This document shows positions 17,438-29,956 of a stretch of 64,000 nucleotides of DNA, piece after piece. Numbering within the stretch: the stretch's first letter is position 1; every line of letters starts with the position of its first letter. The DNA is taken from positions 2,790,001 through 2,854,000 of the forward strand of contig NZ_SZYH01000001.1 in NCBI RefSeq assembly GCF_005298175.1, written 5' to 3'. The position numbers and the translations under genes are program-made. Under the pieces are notes generated by a model. That model was not told the origin of the DNA. It did not search any database and saw only the letters and a program-made list of their open reading frames with translations. Source of the DNA: Marinobacter panjinensis. GTDB taxonomy: Bacteria > Pseudomonadota > Gammaproteobacteria > Pseudomonadales > Oleiphilaceae.

Positions 17438-18457
17438 TTATGCGTTCCCCTGTTCCTGCTGAGCTTTTTTCGCTTTCTTGCCCTTCTTGCCTTTTTCATC
17501 GGCGGCGTCGGCGGCTGCCAGTACTTCCTTGCGCAACGCTTCCGGTGCCATCGGGAAGCCAAGCTTGCGGCGGCTTTCGAAGTACGCCTGGGCAACAGAG
17601 CGGGCGAGGGTGCGAACCCGCAGGATAAACCGTTGGCGCTCGGTCACGGAGATGGCGTGCCGGGCGTCCAGGAGGTTGAATGTGTGCGACGCCTTGAGTA
17701 CCTGCTCGTAGGCAGGCAGTGCCAGGCCGGCTTCGATCAGGCGTGCACTCTCTCGCTCGTGCACATCAAAGCTGTGGAACAGAAATTCGGTATCGGCATG
17801 TTCGAAGTTGTAGGTGGACATTTCCACTTCCTGCTGGTGGAACACGTCACCATAGGTCACTACGCCATCCGGGCCTTCGGTCCATACCAGGTCGTACACG
17901 CTGTCGACGCCCTGCAGATACATGGCAATGCGCTCAAGCCCGTAGGTGAGCTCGCCGGTCACCGGGAAGCATTCCAGGCCACCGACCTGCTGGAAGTAGG
18001 TGAACTGGGTGACTTCCATACCGTTGAGCCAGATTTCCCATCCCAGGCCCCAGGCGCCGAGGGTGGGCGATTCCCAGTTGTCTTCCACAAAGCGGATATC
18101 ATGAACCAGTGGGTCCAGGCCCAGCGCCTTCAGGGAATCCAGATACAGTTCCTGGATGTTGTCCGGCGACGGCTTCAGTACCACCTGGAACTGGTAGTAG
18201 TGTTGCAGGCGGTTGGGGTTTTCCCCGTAGCGGCCATCGGTGGGGCGGCGGCTGGGCTGAACGTAGGCGGCGTTCCAGGTTTCCGGACCGATGGAGCGCA
18301 GGAAGGTGGCAGGATGGAAAGTGCCCGCCCCTACTTCCATGTCCAGTGGCTGGAGTACCACGCAGCCGTGCTGCGCCCAGAAATTCTGCAGGGCCAGAAT
18401 CAGGCCCTGGAAGGTTTTGATATCCGGCGTATTTTCGGAAGTTGCCTTGTCTGTCAC
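17438..18457 (-). CDS. glyQ: Glycyl-tRNA synthetase alpha subunit
   Basis: The catalytic class II subunit that forms glycyl adenylate. Recognised by [20 protein letters not shown] at the N-terminus and by [12 protein letters not shown] and [19 protein letters not shown] (class II motifs). At 339 residues it is about 35 longer than E. coli GlyQ. The excess is a C-terminal, Lys/Ala-rich, probably disordered tail ([16 protein letters not shown]), possibly an RNA-contacting extension. It lies first in the glyQ-glyS operon, 127 bases downstream of trkA. Confidence 0.98.
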   Translation of the reverse strand: MTDKATSENTPDIKTFQGLILALQNFWAQHGCVVLQPLDMEVGAGTFHPATFLRSIGPETWNAAYVQPSRRPTDGRYGENPNRLQHYYQFQVVLKPSPDNIQELYLDSLKALGLDPLVHDIRFVEDNWESPTLGAWGLGWEIWLNGMEVTQFTYFQQVGGLECFPVTGELTYGLERIAMYLQGVDSVYDLVWTEGPDGVVTYGDVFHQQEVEMSTYNFEHADTEFLFHSFDVHERESARLIEAGLALPAYEQVLKASHTFNLLDARHAISVTERQRFILRVRTLARSVAQAYFESRRKLGFPMAPEALRKEVLAAADAADEKGKKGKKAKKAQQEQGNA

Positions 18458-18584
18458 GACGTTTGCCTGCTGGTCAGTCTGTGTGTGGCGCCCGGGCGTC
18501 TGGCCGGGGCACGCTGGAAAAAAGGGGCATTATACGCCTGCCAATCGCGTATTTCTAAGTCAGCTTCACTGGCCTGATTTTGCG

Positions 18585-19988
18585 CTAGAAGAAGGTGAGC
18601 CCAACCTGGAAAAGTTTCTCCACATCCCGGATCCGGGTTTTGTCCACCAGGAACAGGATGACGTGGTCATCGGGCTGGATCCGCAGGTGGTCGTGGGCGA
18701 TGAGCACCTCGTTATGGCGAACGATGGCGCCGATGGTCGTGCCTTCGGGCAGATTGATCTCATCAAGCCGCTTGCCTACCACCTTGGAGGACCGGTGATC
18801 GCCATGGGCGATGGCTTCGATGGCCTCGGCAGCGCCCCTGCGCAGTGAGTGAACGTTTACTACGTCACCTCGGCGTACGTGAGTGAGCAGGCTGCCAATG
18901 GTGGTTTGCTGGGGCGAGATGGCCACATCGATATCGCCGCCCTGGATCAGATCGACATAGTCCGGGTTGTTGATCAGGGTCAGTACCTTGCGGGCACCCA
19001 GGCGCTTGGCCAGTAGCGAGGCCATGATGTTGGCTTCGTCATCGTTGGTGACGGCGCAGAACACATCGGTATTCTCGATGTTTTCTTCCAGCAGAATGTC
19101 CTTGTTGGCGGCATCCCCTTCCAGCACTACGGTTTTGCGCAGACTTTCCGACAGCATCACGCAGCGTTCATGGTCCTGCTCCAGCAGCTTCACCTGGAAG
19201 CGTGATTCCAGGGTGTGGGCCAGTCGCTGGCCGATGTTGCCGCCACCACAGATGAAGATCCGCTTGTAGGGCTTTTCCAGGGGCTGGAGTTCACTCATTA
19301 CCGAGCGGATATGGTCGGAGGCGGCAATAAAAAACACCTCATCCCCGTCTTCAATAACGGTGTTGCCCTGGGGCATGATCGCCCGGTCTTTTCTGAAGAT
19401 GGCGGCCACCCGGGTCTCGATTTTCGGCATGTGGCTGCGCAGGTACGACAGCTCATGGCCCACCAGTGGTCCGCCCTGGGTGGCGCGGATGGCGACCAGT
19501 TGGACCAGGCCTTTGGAAAACTCCAGCACCTGCAGGGCGCCCGGATATTCGATCAGCCGGGTGATGTGTTTGGTAACCAGGTGTTCGGGACTGATCAGAA
19601 CGTCGATGGGGAAGCCCCGCAGGCTGTCCAGGTCCTTTTTCTGTTCCCGTTGATAGAACAGTTCCGGTTTTGCCAGGTAGGCATTGGCCCTGACCCGACA
19701 GATGGTGGTTGGCGTTTTGTACATCAGCTTCGCCACCTGGCAGGCCACCATGTTGACCTCATCACTGTTGGTAACGGCGATGAGCATGTCGCCATCCTCT
19801 GCACCTGCCTGCCTCAGCACCGTAGGATAGGACGCCTTGCCCTGGACCGTACGAATATCCAGGCGATCCTGAAGTTCCCGCAGACGGCTACTGTCGCTGT
19901 CGATCACGGTGATGTCATTGGCTTCGTTGGCGAGGTTTTCTGCCAGGGTTCCGCCCACCTGGCCGGCGCCGAGAATCAGGATTTTCAT
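18585..19988 (-). CDS. trkA: Trk potassium uptake regulatory subunit TrkA
   Basis: Cytoplasmic nucleotide-binding gating subunit of the TrkH/TrkG K+ channel, 467 residues. It has two tandem RCK units, each with an N-terminal Rossmann fold ([19 protein letters not shown] at residue 1; [15 protein letters not shown] near residue 232) followed by a TrkA-C domain. K+ uptake is central to the osmotic response of marine bacteria. The start overlaps the rsmB stop (ATGA), extending the def-fmt-rsmB-trkA operon found across gammaproteobacteria. Confidence 0.97.
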   Translation of the reverse strand: MKILILGAGQVGGTLAENLANEANDITVIDSDSSRLRELQDRLDIRTVQGKASYPTVLRQAGAEDGDMLIAVTNSDEVNMVACQVAKLMYKTPTTICRVRANAYLAKPELFYQREQKKDLDSLRGFPIDVLISPEHLVTKHITRLIEYPGALQVLEFSKGLVQLVAIRATQGGPLVGHELSYLRSHMPKIETRVAAIFRKDRAIMPQGNTVIEDGDEVFFIAASDHIRSVMSELQPLEKPYKRIFICGGGNIGQRLAHTLESRFQVKLLEQDHERCVMLSESLRKTVVLEGDAANKDILLEENIENTDVFCAVTNDDEANIMASLLAKRLGARKVLTLINNPDYVDLIQGGDIDVAISPQQTTIGSLLTHVRRGDVVNVHSLRRGAAEAIEAIAHGDHRSSKVVGKRLDEINLPEGTTIGAIVRHNEVLIAHDHLRIQPDDHVILFLVDKTRIRDVEKLFQVGLTFF

Positions 19989-21286
19989 GGTTCAGGTTTC
20001 TCCAGCACGGCGTAAAAGAATCCATCGTGGCTCTCGGCAGCAGGCAGCAGCTGGCGGCCTGTTTCCATGTCGCGGCCCCACAGCACCTCCGGCTCGACCA
20101 GGGTCGCGTCATCCTGCTGCTTCAGGAATCGACGGATTATACGGTGATTTTCCTGCGGGAACACGGAGCAGGTGGCGTAGACCAGACGCCCTCCCGGGGC
20201 GAGTACCTGCCACATGGCCGCCAGCAGGCCCAGCTGGAGGCCGGCCAATGGCACAATGTCCGATTCCCGGCGCAGCAGTTTGATGTCCGGGTGCCTGCGG
20301 ATCACGCCGGTGGCGCTGCAGGGAACATCCAGCAGGATGCGGTCGAACGGCCGCTGATCCCACCATTGCTCAATATCCGCTGCATCCGCCTGTTTCAGGG
20401 TGGCCACGAGGTCCAGCCGGTCCAGGTTTTCCTGAACCCGGGGCAACCGGTCGGCAGACTCATCAATGGCGACCACTTCGTCCAGTTCGCCGCAGCTTTC
20501 AAGGATAGCGCAGGTTTTACCGCCTGGCGCGGCGCAGGCATCCAGCACCCGCTGGCCGGGAGCCAGGTCCATCAGGGTGGTGCACAGTTGGGCCGCTTCA
20601 TCCTGGACACTGACCGCGCCATCGGCGAACCAGGGCAGGCGGTCTACCGGTACGGGGGCTGCCAGTTGAATGCCATAGGGAGCAAACCGGGTGGCGGTCG
20701 CTTCAATGCCGTCGTCCGCCAGCAACTGCAGATAGTCGTTGCGGCTGAAGCGGCGGGCATTGACCCGCAGGGTCATGGGGGCCTGGGCGTTGTTGGCATC
20801 AAGAATGGCCTGCCAGTCATCGGGCCAGTTGTGACGCAGCTTCTCCAGCATCCAGCGGGGATGGCTGAAGCGTGCGCTGTCGTCGGGCCAGGCGGGCTCC
20901 CCTTCCCGTTCCGCCGCCCGCAGTACGCCGTTGACCAGTCCGGTCAGGTGGGGCTTGTCGAGGGCACGGCAGGCTTCCACGGTTTCATTCAGTACTGCGT
21001 AGGTGGCCTGCTGGCTGAATCGTAGCTGGAACAGCGCCACCAGCATCAGGTGGTGCACTATCCGGTCCGGTTTGCGCAGCGGTTTTTTCAGGCGGGCCTG
21101 CAGTTCGGCATCAAGCCGGTGGAACCAGCGGCAGGTGCCATAGCACAAGGCCTGGAGTTGCGGGCGCTCGTTGTCTGCCACTTCATTCAGGGCCAGGGCC
21201 AGACATTGGGTCAGTGACTGGCCATTCTCCACGGATTGCAGAACCCGGGCGGCCACGGCACGCATTGGCTGCCCCCGGTCATTCAT
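19985..21286 (-). CDS. rsmB: 16S rRNA (cytosine-967-C5) methyltransferase RsmB
   Basis: S-adenosylmethionine-dependent methyltransferase that modifies C967 of 16S rRNA. The N-terminal 140 residues are a NusB-like RNA-binding domain. The catalytic domain has motif [12 protein letters not shown] (near 248), motif [12 protein letters not shown] with one catalytic Cys (near 318) and motif [13 protein letters not shown] with the other (near 370). Length 433, as usual. It starts one base after the fmt stop in reading direction, and its stop overlaps the trkA start. Confidence 0.97.
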   Translation of the reverse strand: MNDRGQPMRAVAARVLQSVENGQSLTQCLALALNEVADNERPQLQALCYGTCRWFHRLDAELQARLKKPLRKPDRIVHHLMLVALFQLRFSQQATYAVLNETVEACRALDKPHLTGLVNGVLRAAEREGEPAWPDDSARFSHPRWMLEKLRHNWPDDWQAILDANNAQAPMTLRVNARRFSRNDYLQLLADDGIEATATRFAPYGIQLAAPVPVDRLPWFADGAVSVQDEAAQLCTTLMDLAPGQRVLDACAAPGGKTCAILESCGELDEVVAIDESADRLPRVQENLDRLDLVATLKQADAADIEQWWDQRPFDRILLDVPCSATGVIRRHPDIKLLRRESDIVPLAGLQLGLLAAMWQVLAPGGRLVYATCSVFPQENHRIIRRFLKQQDDATLVEPEVLWGRDMETGRQLLPAAESHDGFFYAVLEKPEP

Positions 21287-22222
21287 TCAGTGTAGCTCCT
21301 GGCCGGGCATCAGTATTTCCTTGCCGCCGTTGATCAGGTCGTTGGCCGACTGCGGGCGAGAGCCGGACAGTTGCAGCCGGGTGATTCTCAGGGATTCCAG
21401 GCCACAGGCAACGTCGATGCCTTCGCGGCTGCGGCGAATCACCGTGCCAGGGTGTTTGTCACTGGTGTCGTCCAGAATGTCGGCCTGGTGAATGCGGATG
21501 CGCAGGTCGTCCAGATCGGTGTAGGTGCCTGGCCATGGATTGAAGGCACGAATCAGCCGGTCAATGGCGGGAGCATCCTGGGTCCAGTCGATATGGCCTT
21601 CCTCTTTACTGAGCTTGCTGGCGTAACAGGCCCTGGCTTCATCCTGGGCTTCGCCGCACAGCTCACCCTTTTCCAGGTGCTCCAGCGCCTTGACGATGGC
21701 GTCACCACCCATAGCGGCCAGGCGATCGTGAAGGCTGCCGCCGGTGTCGTCTTCGGCGATCGGGGTAATGGCTTTCAGCAGCATGGCACCGGTGTCGAGG
21801 CCGGCGTCCATCTGCATGATGGTGATGCCGGTCTCACGGTCGCCGGCGGCAATGGCCCGTTGGATCGGGGCAGCACCGCGCCAGCGGGGTAACAGGGAGG
21901 CATGGATGTTCAGGCACCCGTGGCGTGGGATGTCCAACACGGCCTGGGGCAGGATCAGCCCGTAAGCGGCCACGACCATTACATCGGCATCCAGTGCCCG
22001 CAGTTCTTCCTGGGCCTCTGCGGTTTTCAGGGACTGGGGCTGGAACACGGGAACGCCCGCCTCCATGGCCACCTGTTTGACCGGGCCGGGTGTCAGCTTG
22101 CGGCCACGGCCAGCTGGCCGGTCGGGTTGGGAATAGACTCCAACCACCTGATGGCGGGTAGCAAGCAGTGCCTTGAGTGCGGTGGCTGCAAAATCGGGGG
22201 TGCCGGCAAAAACAAGTCGCAC
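21287..22222 (-). CDS. fmt: Methionyl-tRNA formyltransferase
   Basis: Formylates initiator Met-tRNA using 10-formyl-THF. It shows the N-terminal VRLVFAGTPDFAATALKALL, the formyl-THF motif SLLPRWRGAAPIQRAI, and a C-terminal OB-like domain. The frame runs to 22285 but the family begins at RLVFAGTP, so I take the GTG at 22222, with AGGGA about 11 bases before it; the protein is then 311 residues (E. coli 315). It is paired with def, whose product removes the formyl group. Confidence 0.95.
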   Translation of the reverse strand: MRLVFAGTPDFAATALKALLATRHQVVGVYSQPDRPAGRGRKLTPGPVKQVAMEAGVPVFQPQSLKTAEAQEELRALDADVMVVAAYGLILPQAVLDIPRHGCLNIHASLLPRWRGAAPIQRAIAAGDRETGITIMQMDAGLDTGAMLLKAITPIAEDDTGGSLHDRLAAMGGDAIVKALEHLEKGELCGEAQDEARACYASKLSKEEGHIDWTQDAPAIDRLIRAFNPWPGTYTDLDDLRIRIHQADILDDTSDKHPGTVIRRSREGIDVACGLESLRITRLQLSGSRPQSANDLINGGKEILMPGQELH

Positions 22223-22300
22223 GGGTTGTCGTTCCCTGGTCCGTTGAATACAAAAAGACCGGGCTTGCACCCGGTCCCGGTTCACTCAGTTAAAGCTGTC

Positions 22301-22804
22301 TCAGGCACTTTTCTTGTGGAGCTTTTCCAGCTTCTTGCGAATCCGGGTGCGCTTCAATGAGCTCAGATAGTCCACAAACAGCTTGCCATTGAGATGATCC
22401 ATCTCGTGCTGGATACACACGGCGAGCAGGCCGCGGGCTTCAATTTCAAACGGGTTACCGTCCCGATCGATGGCCCTGATCATGCAGTGCTCAATCCGCG
22501 GCACGTCTTCATAGAAGCCCGGCACCGAGAGGCAGCCTTCCTGCATCTCTTCAAGCTCGCCGTCCAGTACGTCCACTTCCGGGTTAATGAACACCCGCGG
22601 TTCGCTCTTGTCTTCGGACAGGTCCATCACGATGATCTGCCTGTGCACGTTGACCTGGGTGGCCGCAAGGCCAATGCCGGGCGCATCGTACATGGTCTCG
22701 AACATGTCGTCGATCAGCTTGCGGGTCTCGTCTGTCACCTTGTCCACCGGCTTGGCTATCGTGCGCAAGCGTGGATCCGGGTATTCGAGAATATCTAGTA
22801 TCAT
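22301..22804 (-). CDS. def: Peptide deformylase
   Basis: Metalloenzyme that removes the N-formyl group from nascent proteins; 167 residues, type I. The three motifs are GIGLAATQV (G-x-G-x-A-A-x-Q), EGCLSVPGF with the metal-ligand Cys, and QHEMDHLNG (HExxH). The C-terminus is Lys-rich ([16 protein letters not shown]). First gene of the def-fmt-rsmB-trkA cluster; the gene opposite encodes a LysM protein, as in Pseudomonas. Confidence 0.98.
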   Translation of the reverse strand: MILDILEYPDPRLRTIAKPVDKVTDETRKLIDDMFETMYDAPGIGLAATQVNVHRQIIVMDLSEDKSEPRVFINPEVDVLDGELEEMQEGCLSVPGFYEDVPRIEHCMIRAIDRDGNPFEIEARGLLAVCIQHEMDHLNGKLFVDYLSSLKRTRIRKKLEKLHKKSA

Positions 22805-23178
22805 AGCGCTGGTACTTTTGGCCTCTGTGTCTGGTTTACACCGTTATGTTTTGTAACGGTGTGAATACTGTCTCCGAAATGCGACAGCGTACTGCGCATT
22901 ATCCAATCCCGTAGCTATTATGATCGGGATGAAAGAGCCAGTTTCAACGGCTTGTTGCCGTTTATGGTGCTATTATCCCCCAACTCGCTCATTGAGTACA
23001 AACTGATCAGCTGATAGTTAAAAGCTTTCGACAGTAACGTAGAATTTACTGGAAGAACAAAAGATAACATCACAATTTGCGAGACATCTTCTATAGTAGT
23101 GGTATAAAAGGCAGAGTACCGGCTGCATACCAAGAACAGAATCTAGCGATTCAAGGCACGCGATCAAGGACTTAAACA
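22805..23178. promoter_or_regulatory. Divergent intergenic region def / LysM gene with a 9-bp inverted repeat
   Basis: These 374 bases separate two divergent operons and must hold both promoters. A perfect inverted repeat ACACCGTTA...TAACGGTGT (22838-22862, 7-base loop) lies 34 bases before def and could be an operator or a 5'-UTR hairpin. An AT-rich TGGTATAAAAG at 23099-23109 could be a -10 element for the LysM gene, but I find no well-spaced -35. Functions are not established. Confidence 0.4.
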
Positions 23179-24195
23179 ATGAGGAAACTGCTGTACGGTC
23201 TGGCAGCAAGCATGTTGCTGCTAACCTCCTGGGCCCACGCCGCCCCGGATCTGAGGTCCGATCATCCCGAGCGTTACACGGTCGTGAAGGGTGACACCCT
23301 GTGGGATATTTCCGCACGTTTTCTGAACAACCCCTGGTACTGGCCGGAAATCTGGCATGTGAATCCACAGGTTCAGAACCCTCACCTGATCTATCCGGGC
23401 GACGAACTGGCGCTGGTTTATATTGACGGCGAGCCCCGTGTAACCAAGGTGTCCAGCGACCGGGTGGTGAAGTTGTCGCCGAAGGTTCGTTCCGAAGCCA
23501 TCGATACGCCGATTCCTGCCATACCACTGGACGCGATCAGCAGTTTCCTGACGGATACCCGCATTGTGAGTGCTGAAGAGCTTAACGGTGCGCCTTACGT
23601 ACTGGAAGGCGAGGACGGCCGCATTATTACCGGCGCCGGCGACCGCATTTATGCCCGTGGTGAAAAACCCGCGGATAATCTGGGCGTGTTCCGCCGCAGC
23701 AAGGAGTTCCGCGACCCGGAAACCGGTGAATTCCTCGGCCTTGAAGCCCGTAGTATCGCCCGGGGTGAAGTCATCGCTGAAAACAGCGACGTTCTCACCC
23801 TTCGCCTGAAACAGTCCAGTGAGGAAGTCCGTATTGGTGACCGCCTGCTGGTGGGTGAGGAACGCCGTATAACCACCAGCTTCGTGCCCAGTTCGCCGGA
23901 CAGCGACATTGAAGCGGAGATGATTTCGGTCGACGGTGGTGTCAACCAGATTGGCCAGTTTGACGTGGTTGCCATTAACCGCGGTGAACGCGAGGGCCTG
24001 AAGCCGGGTAACGTTATGGCGGTCCTCAAGAGTGGTAACCTGGTGCGTGATCCGGTTACCAATGAAACCATTGAGCTGCCCTCCGAGCGTGCCGGGCTGA
24101 TGATGGTGTTCCAGACCTACGAGAAAATGAGCTATGGCCTTATTCTGCAGGCCACACGCCCGTTGTCGGTTGGTGACAAGGTGACCAACCCCTGA
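23179..24195 (+). CDS. LysM-domain periplasmic protein
   Basis: A 338-residue exported protein. A signal peptide (MRKLLYGLAASMLLLTSWAHA) is followed by a LysM domain at about residues 33-77 (YTVVKGDTLWDISARFL ... IYPGDELALV), which binds peptidoglycan. The remaining 250 residues resemble the conserved C-terminal part of the Pseudomonas PA0020 family, with no catalytic motif I know. The position between def and dprA is conserved across gammaproteobacteria. AAGGAC precedes the ATG by seven bases. Confidence 0.9.
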   Translation: MRKLLYGLAASMLLLTSWAHAAPDLRSDHPERYTVVKGDTLWDISARFLNNPWYWPEIWHVNPQVQNPHLIYPGDELALVYIDGEPRVTKVSSDRVVKLSPKVRSEAIDTPIPAIPLDAISSFLTDTRIVSAEELNGAPYVLEGEDGRIITGAGDRIYARGEKPADNLGVFRRSKEFRDPETGEFLGLEARSIARGEVIAENSDVLTLRLKQSSEEVRIGDRLLVGEERRITTSFVPSSPDSDIEAEMISVDGGVNQIGQFDVVAINRGEREGLKPGNVMAVLKSGNLVRDPVTNETIELPSERAGLMMVFQTYEKMSYGLILQATRPLSVGDKVTNP

Positions 24196-24219
24196 TTGAG
24201 ATTTTGAGAGGGTTTGAAA

Positions 24220-24248
24220 AGGGAGCCGCATCGCCGGCTCCTTTTTTT
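24220..24248 (+). terminator. Rho-independent terminator after the LysM gene
   Basis: GGGAGCCG-CATCGC-CGGCTCC followed by TTTTTTT, 24 bases after the LysM stop. Confidence 0.9.
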
Positions 24249-24322
24249 GTGGCATAATTCCGACCGGTCCCGCCAGGAAGGCGGGCTCCGTCACCAGTAG
24301 CTGATCCACGGAAGGATGTGCC

Positions 24323-25483
24323 ATGCCCTCAACGACTCTTGCCCCATCAAATCCGGACCTGCTTCAGTCAGAAACCGGATTCTGGATACTGCTGTCCCGC
24401 CTGCCCGGATTCGGCGCCCGCCGTCAGCAGGCCATACGCGAACACTTTCCGGACTTCCACGGCCTGTTGACCAGTAATGCCGCCACCTTAAAAGCCATCG
24501 GGCTGGTATCAGAAACCATCGAAGCCCTTGAGGCATGGCGTCGCCGGGATGCCGCCCATCCGGTAGTGGTCAGTACCCTCGCCATCCACAGGGATTGCGT
24601 CAGAACCGGCATCGAGATACTGACTCTGGCGGATGCGGACTACCCCGAACCATTGAAGCATATCCAGGATCCTCCGCTCGTGCTTTATCTGCGCGGTGAC
24701 CGCACCCTGCTTGGGCGGGAACAGATCGGTATCGTTGGCAGCCGTAACGCTACCCGGGCCGGGCTGGAACATGCCCGCGCCTTCGCTGCTGCGCTGGGCA
24801 GGAAAGGCCTGCTGGTAACCAGCGGGATGGCCCTGGGTGTGGATGGTGCTGCCCACTCCGGCGCGCTGGATGCGGGCTTTCCGACAGTGGCGGTGATTGG
24901 TAATGGCGTGGACCAGCCCTACCCCTATCGCCATCGCAGCCTCAGCGAACGCATCGTCGCAGAGGGCGTCATTGTGTCCGAATACCCACCGGGTACCTCT
25001 GCCAGGGCGGGTCATTTTCCCCGGCGAAACCGGATTATCAGTGGCCTCAGCCGTGGCATCCTGGTGGTGGAAGCAGGACTGAAAAGCGGCTCCCTGATCA
25101 CCGCCCGCCTGGCGCTGGAACAGGGGCGCGAGGTCTTTGCCATTCCCGGTTCCGTGCACAATCCCCTGGCGCGTGGCTGCCATGACCTGATACGGCAAGG
25201 CGCGAAGCTGGTGGAAACCGTGGACGATATCTGTGAAGAACTGGGCGCCTGGTGGAGCACTCAGGGGCAGGACGGGGCTCCAACCCCGAAAAGTCTGGTG
25301 ACGGCTGGCCTGGACTCGCGGGAAATCGCGGTTCTGGAGGCTTTAGGGTATGATCCGCAATCAACCGATGATTTATGTTCAGTGACGGGCCTTCCCGCCG
25401 ACCAGTTGATGCAGTCGCTGCTGCTTCTGGAGCTCCAGGGGCTGGTGGACTCTGCACCCGGAGGCTTTCAGCGGATTGCCTGA
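24323..25483 (+). CDS. dprA: DNA processing protein DprA
   Basis: Binds incoming single-stranded DNA in natural transformation and loads RecA; 386 residues. An N-terminal helix-hairpin-helix/SAM-like region precedes the Rossmann core: GIVGSRNATRAGLEHA (near 134), VTSGMALGVDGAAHSGAL (near 170), GNGVDQPYP, then FPRRNRIISGLS and SGSLITARLALEQGREVFA. A C-terminal winged-helix domain ends the protein (LQGLVDSAPGGFQRIA). It heads a run of same-strand genes (tsaC, hemF, aroE), an order shared with Pseudomonas. Confidence 0.97.
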   Translation: MPSTTLAPSNPDLLQSETGFWILLSRLPGFGARRQQAIREHFPDFHGLLTSNAATLKAIGLVSETIEALEAWRRRDAAHPVVVSTLAIHRDCVRTGIEILTLADADYPEPLKHIQDPPLVLYLRGDRTLLGREQIGIVGSRNATRAGLEHARAFAAALGRKGLLVTSGMALGVDGAAHSGALDAGFPTVAVIGNGVDQPYPYRHRSLSERIVAEGVIVSEYPPGTSARAGHFPRRNRIISGLSRGILVVEAGLKSGSLITARLALEQGREVFAIPGSVHNPLARGCHDLIRQGAKLVETVDDICEELGAWWSTQGQDGAPTPKSLVTAGLDSREIAVLEALGYDPQSTDDLCSVTGLPADQLMQSLLLLELQGLVDSAPGGFQRIA

Positions 25484-25509
25484 ACTGCATTCAGTGACCT
25501 GACGATCCG

Positions 25510-27840
<2,331 letters not shown>

Positions 27841-27922
27841 GCTCGTCCCGGTGCATGGGCTATGCTCAGCAAGTGTGTACAGGTGTACAAGATTCCCAAA
27901 GGTTTCTGATGTAAGGTCTCTG

Positions 27923-28696
27923 ATGGATATTCTCACCCTTGTGGGGCTGGTGGCAGGCGTTCTGATTGTTGTGCTCGCCATGCTGGCCAACGCGTCAATT
28001 CTTACCTTTTTCAATCTTCCCGGGCTGGCGATCGTATTGGGCGGTACCTTTGCCGTTACGCTGATCAAGTTTCGCCTGCCCTCGGTTCTGAGTGCATTCC
28101 GAATGGCGTTTGCGGCTGCTTTTACCGATCGCGTGGAACGGCCAGCGGACCTGATCCGGGAGGCAGGCGCGCTGGCACTGGTGGTTCGCAAGGAAGGTAT
28201 CCTGGGCCTGGAGAACCACGACACCCGCAACGAATTCCTGCGCAAGGCCATCAACCTGTGCGTCGACGGACACCCACCGGAACTGGTCGAGGAAGCCCTG
28301 GCCCAGGAAACCCAACAGACGGCAGAACGTTACGACGTTGCCGAACGGGTGTTTCGCGGTATCGGTGAATCCGCACCGGCCATTGGTATGCTGGGCACCC
28401 TGGTGGGTCTGGTACAGATGCTCAATACCCTCGATGACCCCTCTTCCATTGGCCCGGCCATGGCCATTGCCCTGCTGACCACGCTTTATGGTGCCTTTAT
28501 TGCTCAGTTGATCGCCCTGCCCCTGGCGGACAAACTCCAGCTCAAGGCGGAAGACGAGGCCCGCAATCAGGTGCTGATTACCACGTCCATCCGCAATATC
28601 ATGCGTGGGGAAAACCCACGGGTAATGACTGAGCTACTGTCTTCGTTTGTGACCCCGGAACAGCGCACCAACCTTGCTCCGGAGCGGGAGGCGTAG
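27923..28696 (+). CDS. Flagellar motor stator, MotA/PomA type
   Basis: Inner-membrane ion-channel stator subunit, 257 residues, close to PomA in length. Helices at about 2-22 and 30-48, a cytoplasmic loop, then the conserved GESAPAIGMLGTLVGLVQML and a last pair of helices. The frame extends to 27851 but MDILTLVGLVAG is the family N-terminus; the ATG at 27923 has AAGG ten bases upstream. It is followed six bases later by the MotB-type partner. Whether Na+ or H+ drives it is not decided by the motif. Confidence 0.9.
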   Translation: MDILTLVGLVAGVLIVVLAMLANASILTFFNLPGLAIVLGGTFAVTLIKFRLPSVLSAFRMAFAAAFTDRVERPADLIREAGALALVVRKEGILGLENHDTRNEFLRKAINLCVDGHPPELVEEALAQETQQTAERYDVAERVFRGIGESAPAIGMLGTLVGLVQMLNTLDDPSSIGPAMAIALLTTLYGAFIAQLIALPLADKLQLKAEDEARNQVLITTSIRNIMRGENPRVMTELLSSFVTPEQRTNLAPEREA

Positions 28697-28702
28697 TTTT
28701 TG

Positions 28703-29533
28703 ATGTTGCGCCAGCCAGTCAAAAAGAAGAAGCATGGCCGGGGTTCTCCGGCCTGGATTGTAACCTTTGCCGATCTGGCGACGCTGTTGCTGACCTTCTT
28801 TATCCTGCTGTTGTCCTTCGCGGAGATGGATGTCGAAAAGTACCGCGCCATGGCCAACTCCATGGCTGTGGCCTTCGGAAGCAACCAGGTGCTGTCTGAT
28901 GGCGTGGGTGGGTCACCCCTGACCCTGATCGAGTCGGACACGGTGTCTCTGCCGCAACCCACCGATACCGCCGCCAGCGAACCGGAATTCATAGATGAGC
29001 GCGCCGAGGGCCAGGCGCCCACAAAGATACCGGGCGGTGTCATCGACCTGGCGAGCCGTCTGATCGATGAACTGGAAGCGGAGGTGGCCTCGGACGCATT
29101 GAATGTGACCTACGATGAAAACAAGGTGGTCATCCGTTTTTCTGAAGAAGCCACGTTTCGTTCCGGAGAGGCGTCCATCAAGCCAGAGATGATCCCCATT
29201 ATCGAGCGGGTGGTGGATGTGTTGTCCGGTTGCAGCGGCGATGTGCTGGTAGCCGGTTACACCGACGACCGCCCCATCTCCAGCGGCCGTTATCGCTCCA
29301 ACTGGGACCTGTCTGCGGCACGGGCGGTTTCCGTGGTCCATGAGCTGGTGCTGAACCGGCAGGTACCGGCGGAACGGGTCGTGGCTGCCGGCCGTGCTGA
29401 AACCAACCCCCTGGCGCCGAACGACAGTGCAGAGAACCGGGCGAAAAACCGGCGTGTAGAGATCGCCATCCGGGACCCGGAGTGCAGTGACAAGATCGAT
29501 ACCGGGCAATTGCCGGTGGAAATCATGCCCTAA
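28703..29533 (+). CDS. Flagellar motor stator, MotB/PomB type
   Basis: A 276-residue partner of the MotA-type protein. A short basic N-terminus is followed by a single membrane helix with the conserved Asp (WIVTFADLATLLLTFFILLL), a plug/linker region, and a C-terminal OmpA-like peptidoglycan-binding domain (VAGYTDDRPISSGRYRSNW; LAPNDSAENRAKNRRVEI). The true start is the ATG at 28703 rather than the TTG just before it. No other flagellar genes lie here, so the pair may serve a lateral or auxiliary stator. Confidence 0.92.
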   Translation: MLRQPVKKKKHGRGSPAWIVTFADLATLLLTFFILLLSFAEMDVEKYRAMANSMAVAFGSNQVLSDGVGGSPLTLIESDTVSLPQPTDTAASEPEFIDERAEGQAPTKIPGGVIDLASRLIDELEAEVASDALNVTYDENKVVIRFSEEATFRSGEASIKPEMIPIIERVVDVLSGCSGDVLVAGYTDDRPISSGRYRSNWDLSAARAVSVVHELVLNRQVPAERVVAAGRAETNPLAPNDSAENRAKNRRVEIAIRDPECSDKIDTGQLPVEIMP

Positions 29534-29610
29534 CCGTGCTTTATACTGTGCGGCCCCAAACGAACACATTTACCGATTCAATTTGTCGACACACAAAGGC
29601 CAGAGAGATT

Positions 29611-29928
29611 ATGAGCGGACCAGACAAGCCGAAAGTTATTGGTGAGGAATGGAGTGATGAGCGGGTAAAGAGCTTTCTGGCGATTACTCCTTACGACAGC
29701 ACCGTCAACGCTGACTTCAATGCCCTTATCAAAGCCTACCAGGCGATGATTGCTGAAGATTTCGAGCGCTTTGTCGGTTTCTTTGTGGAAGCGGGGCGGG
29801 ATATCAATGCTGTGGATGAGAACGGCGAAACTTTTCTTGACCTGGTGTCGAAGCACCGTCGCAGCACCGCCTACGCAGAGATCGTCAAAAAGGCCGGAGG
29901 AAAAACAACAGCAGAGGCCGGGAACTGA
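29611..29928 (+). CDS. PA4642-family small protein
   Basis: A 105-residue cytoplasmic protein, MSGPDKPKVIGEEWSDERVK, which I recognise as the PA4642-like family of pseudomonads. It includes an ankyrin-like stretch (INAVDENGETFLDLVSKH) and no catalytic motif. The ATG at 29611 has AGAGAGA seven bases upstream. The function is unknown. A GC-rich hairpin (GGCCGGG/CCCGGCC, 29916-29936) overlaps the stop codon and may separate it from the convergent Hsp20 gene. Confidence 0.8.
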   Translation: MSGPDKPKVIGEEWSDERVKSFLAITPYDSTVNADFNALIKAYQAMIAEDFERFVGFFVEAGRDINAVDENGETFLDLVSKHRRSTAYAEIVKKAGGKTTAEAGN

Positions 29929-29956
29929 GCCCGGCCCTGCTGCGTTGCCTTGCCGG

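Noticed and set aside
29916..29936. Intrinsic terminator between the PA4642-like and Hsp20 genes
   Set aside because: A 7-bp GC hairpin is present but there is no T-run on either strand; mentioned with the gene only.
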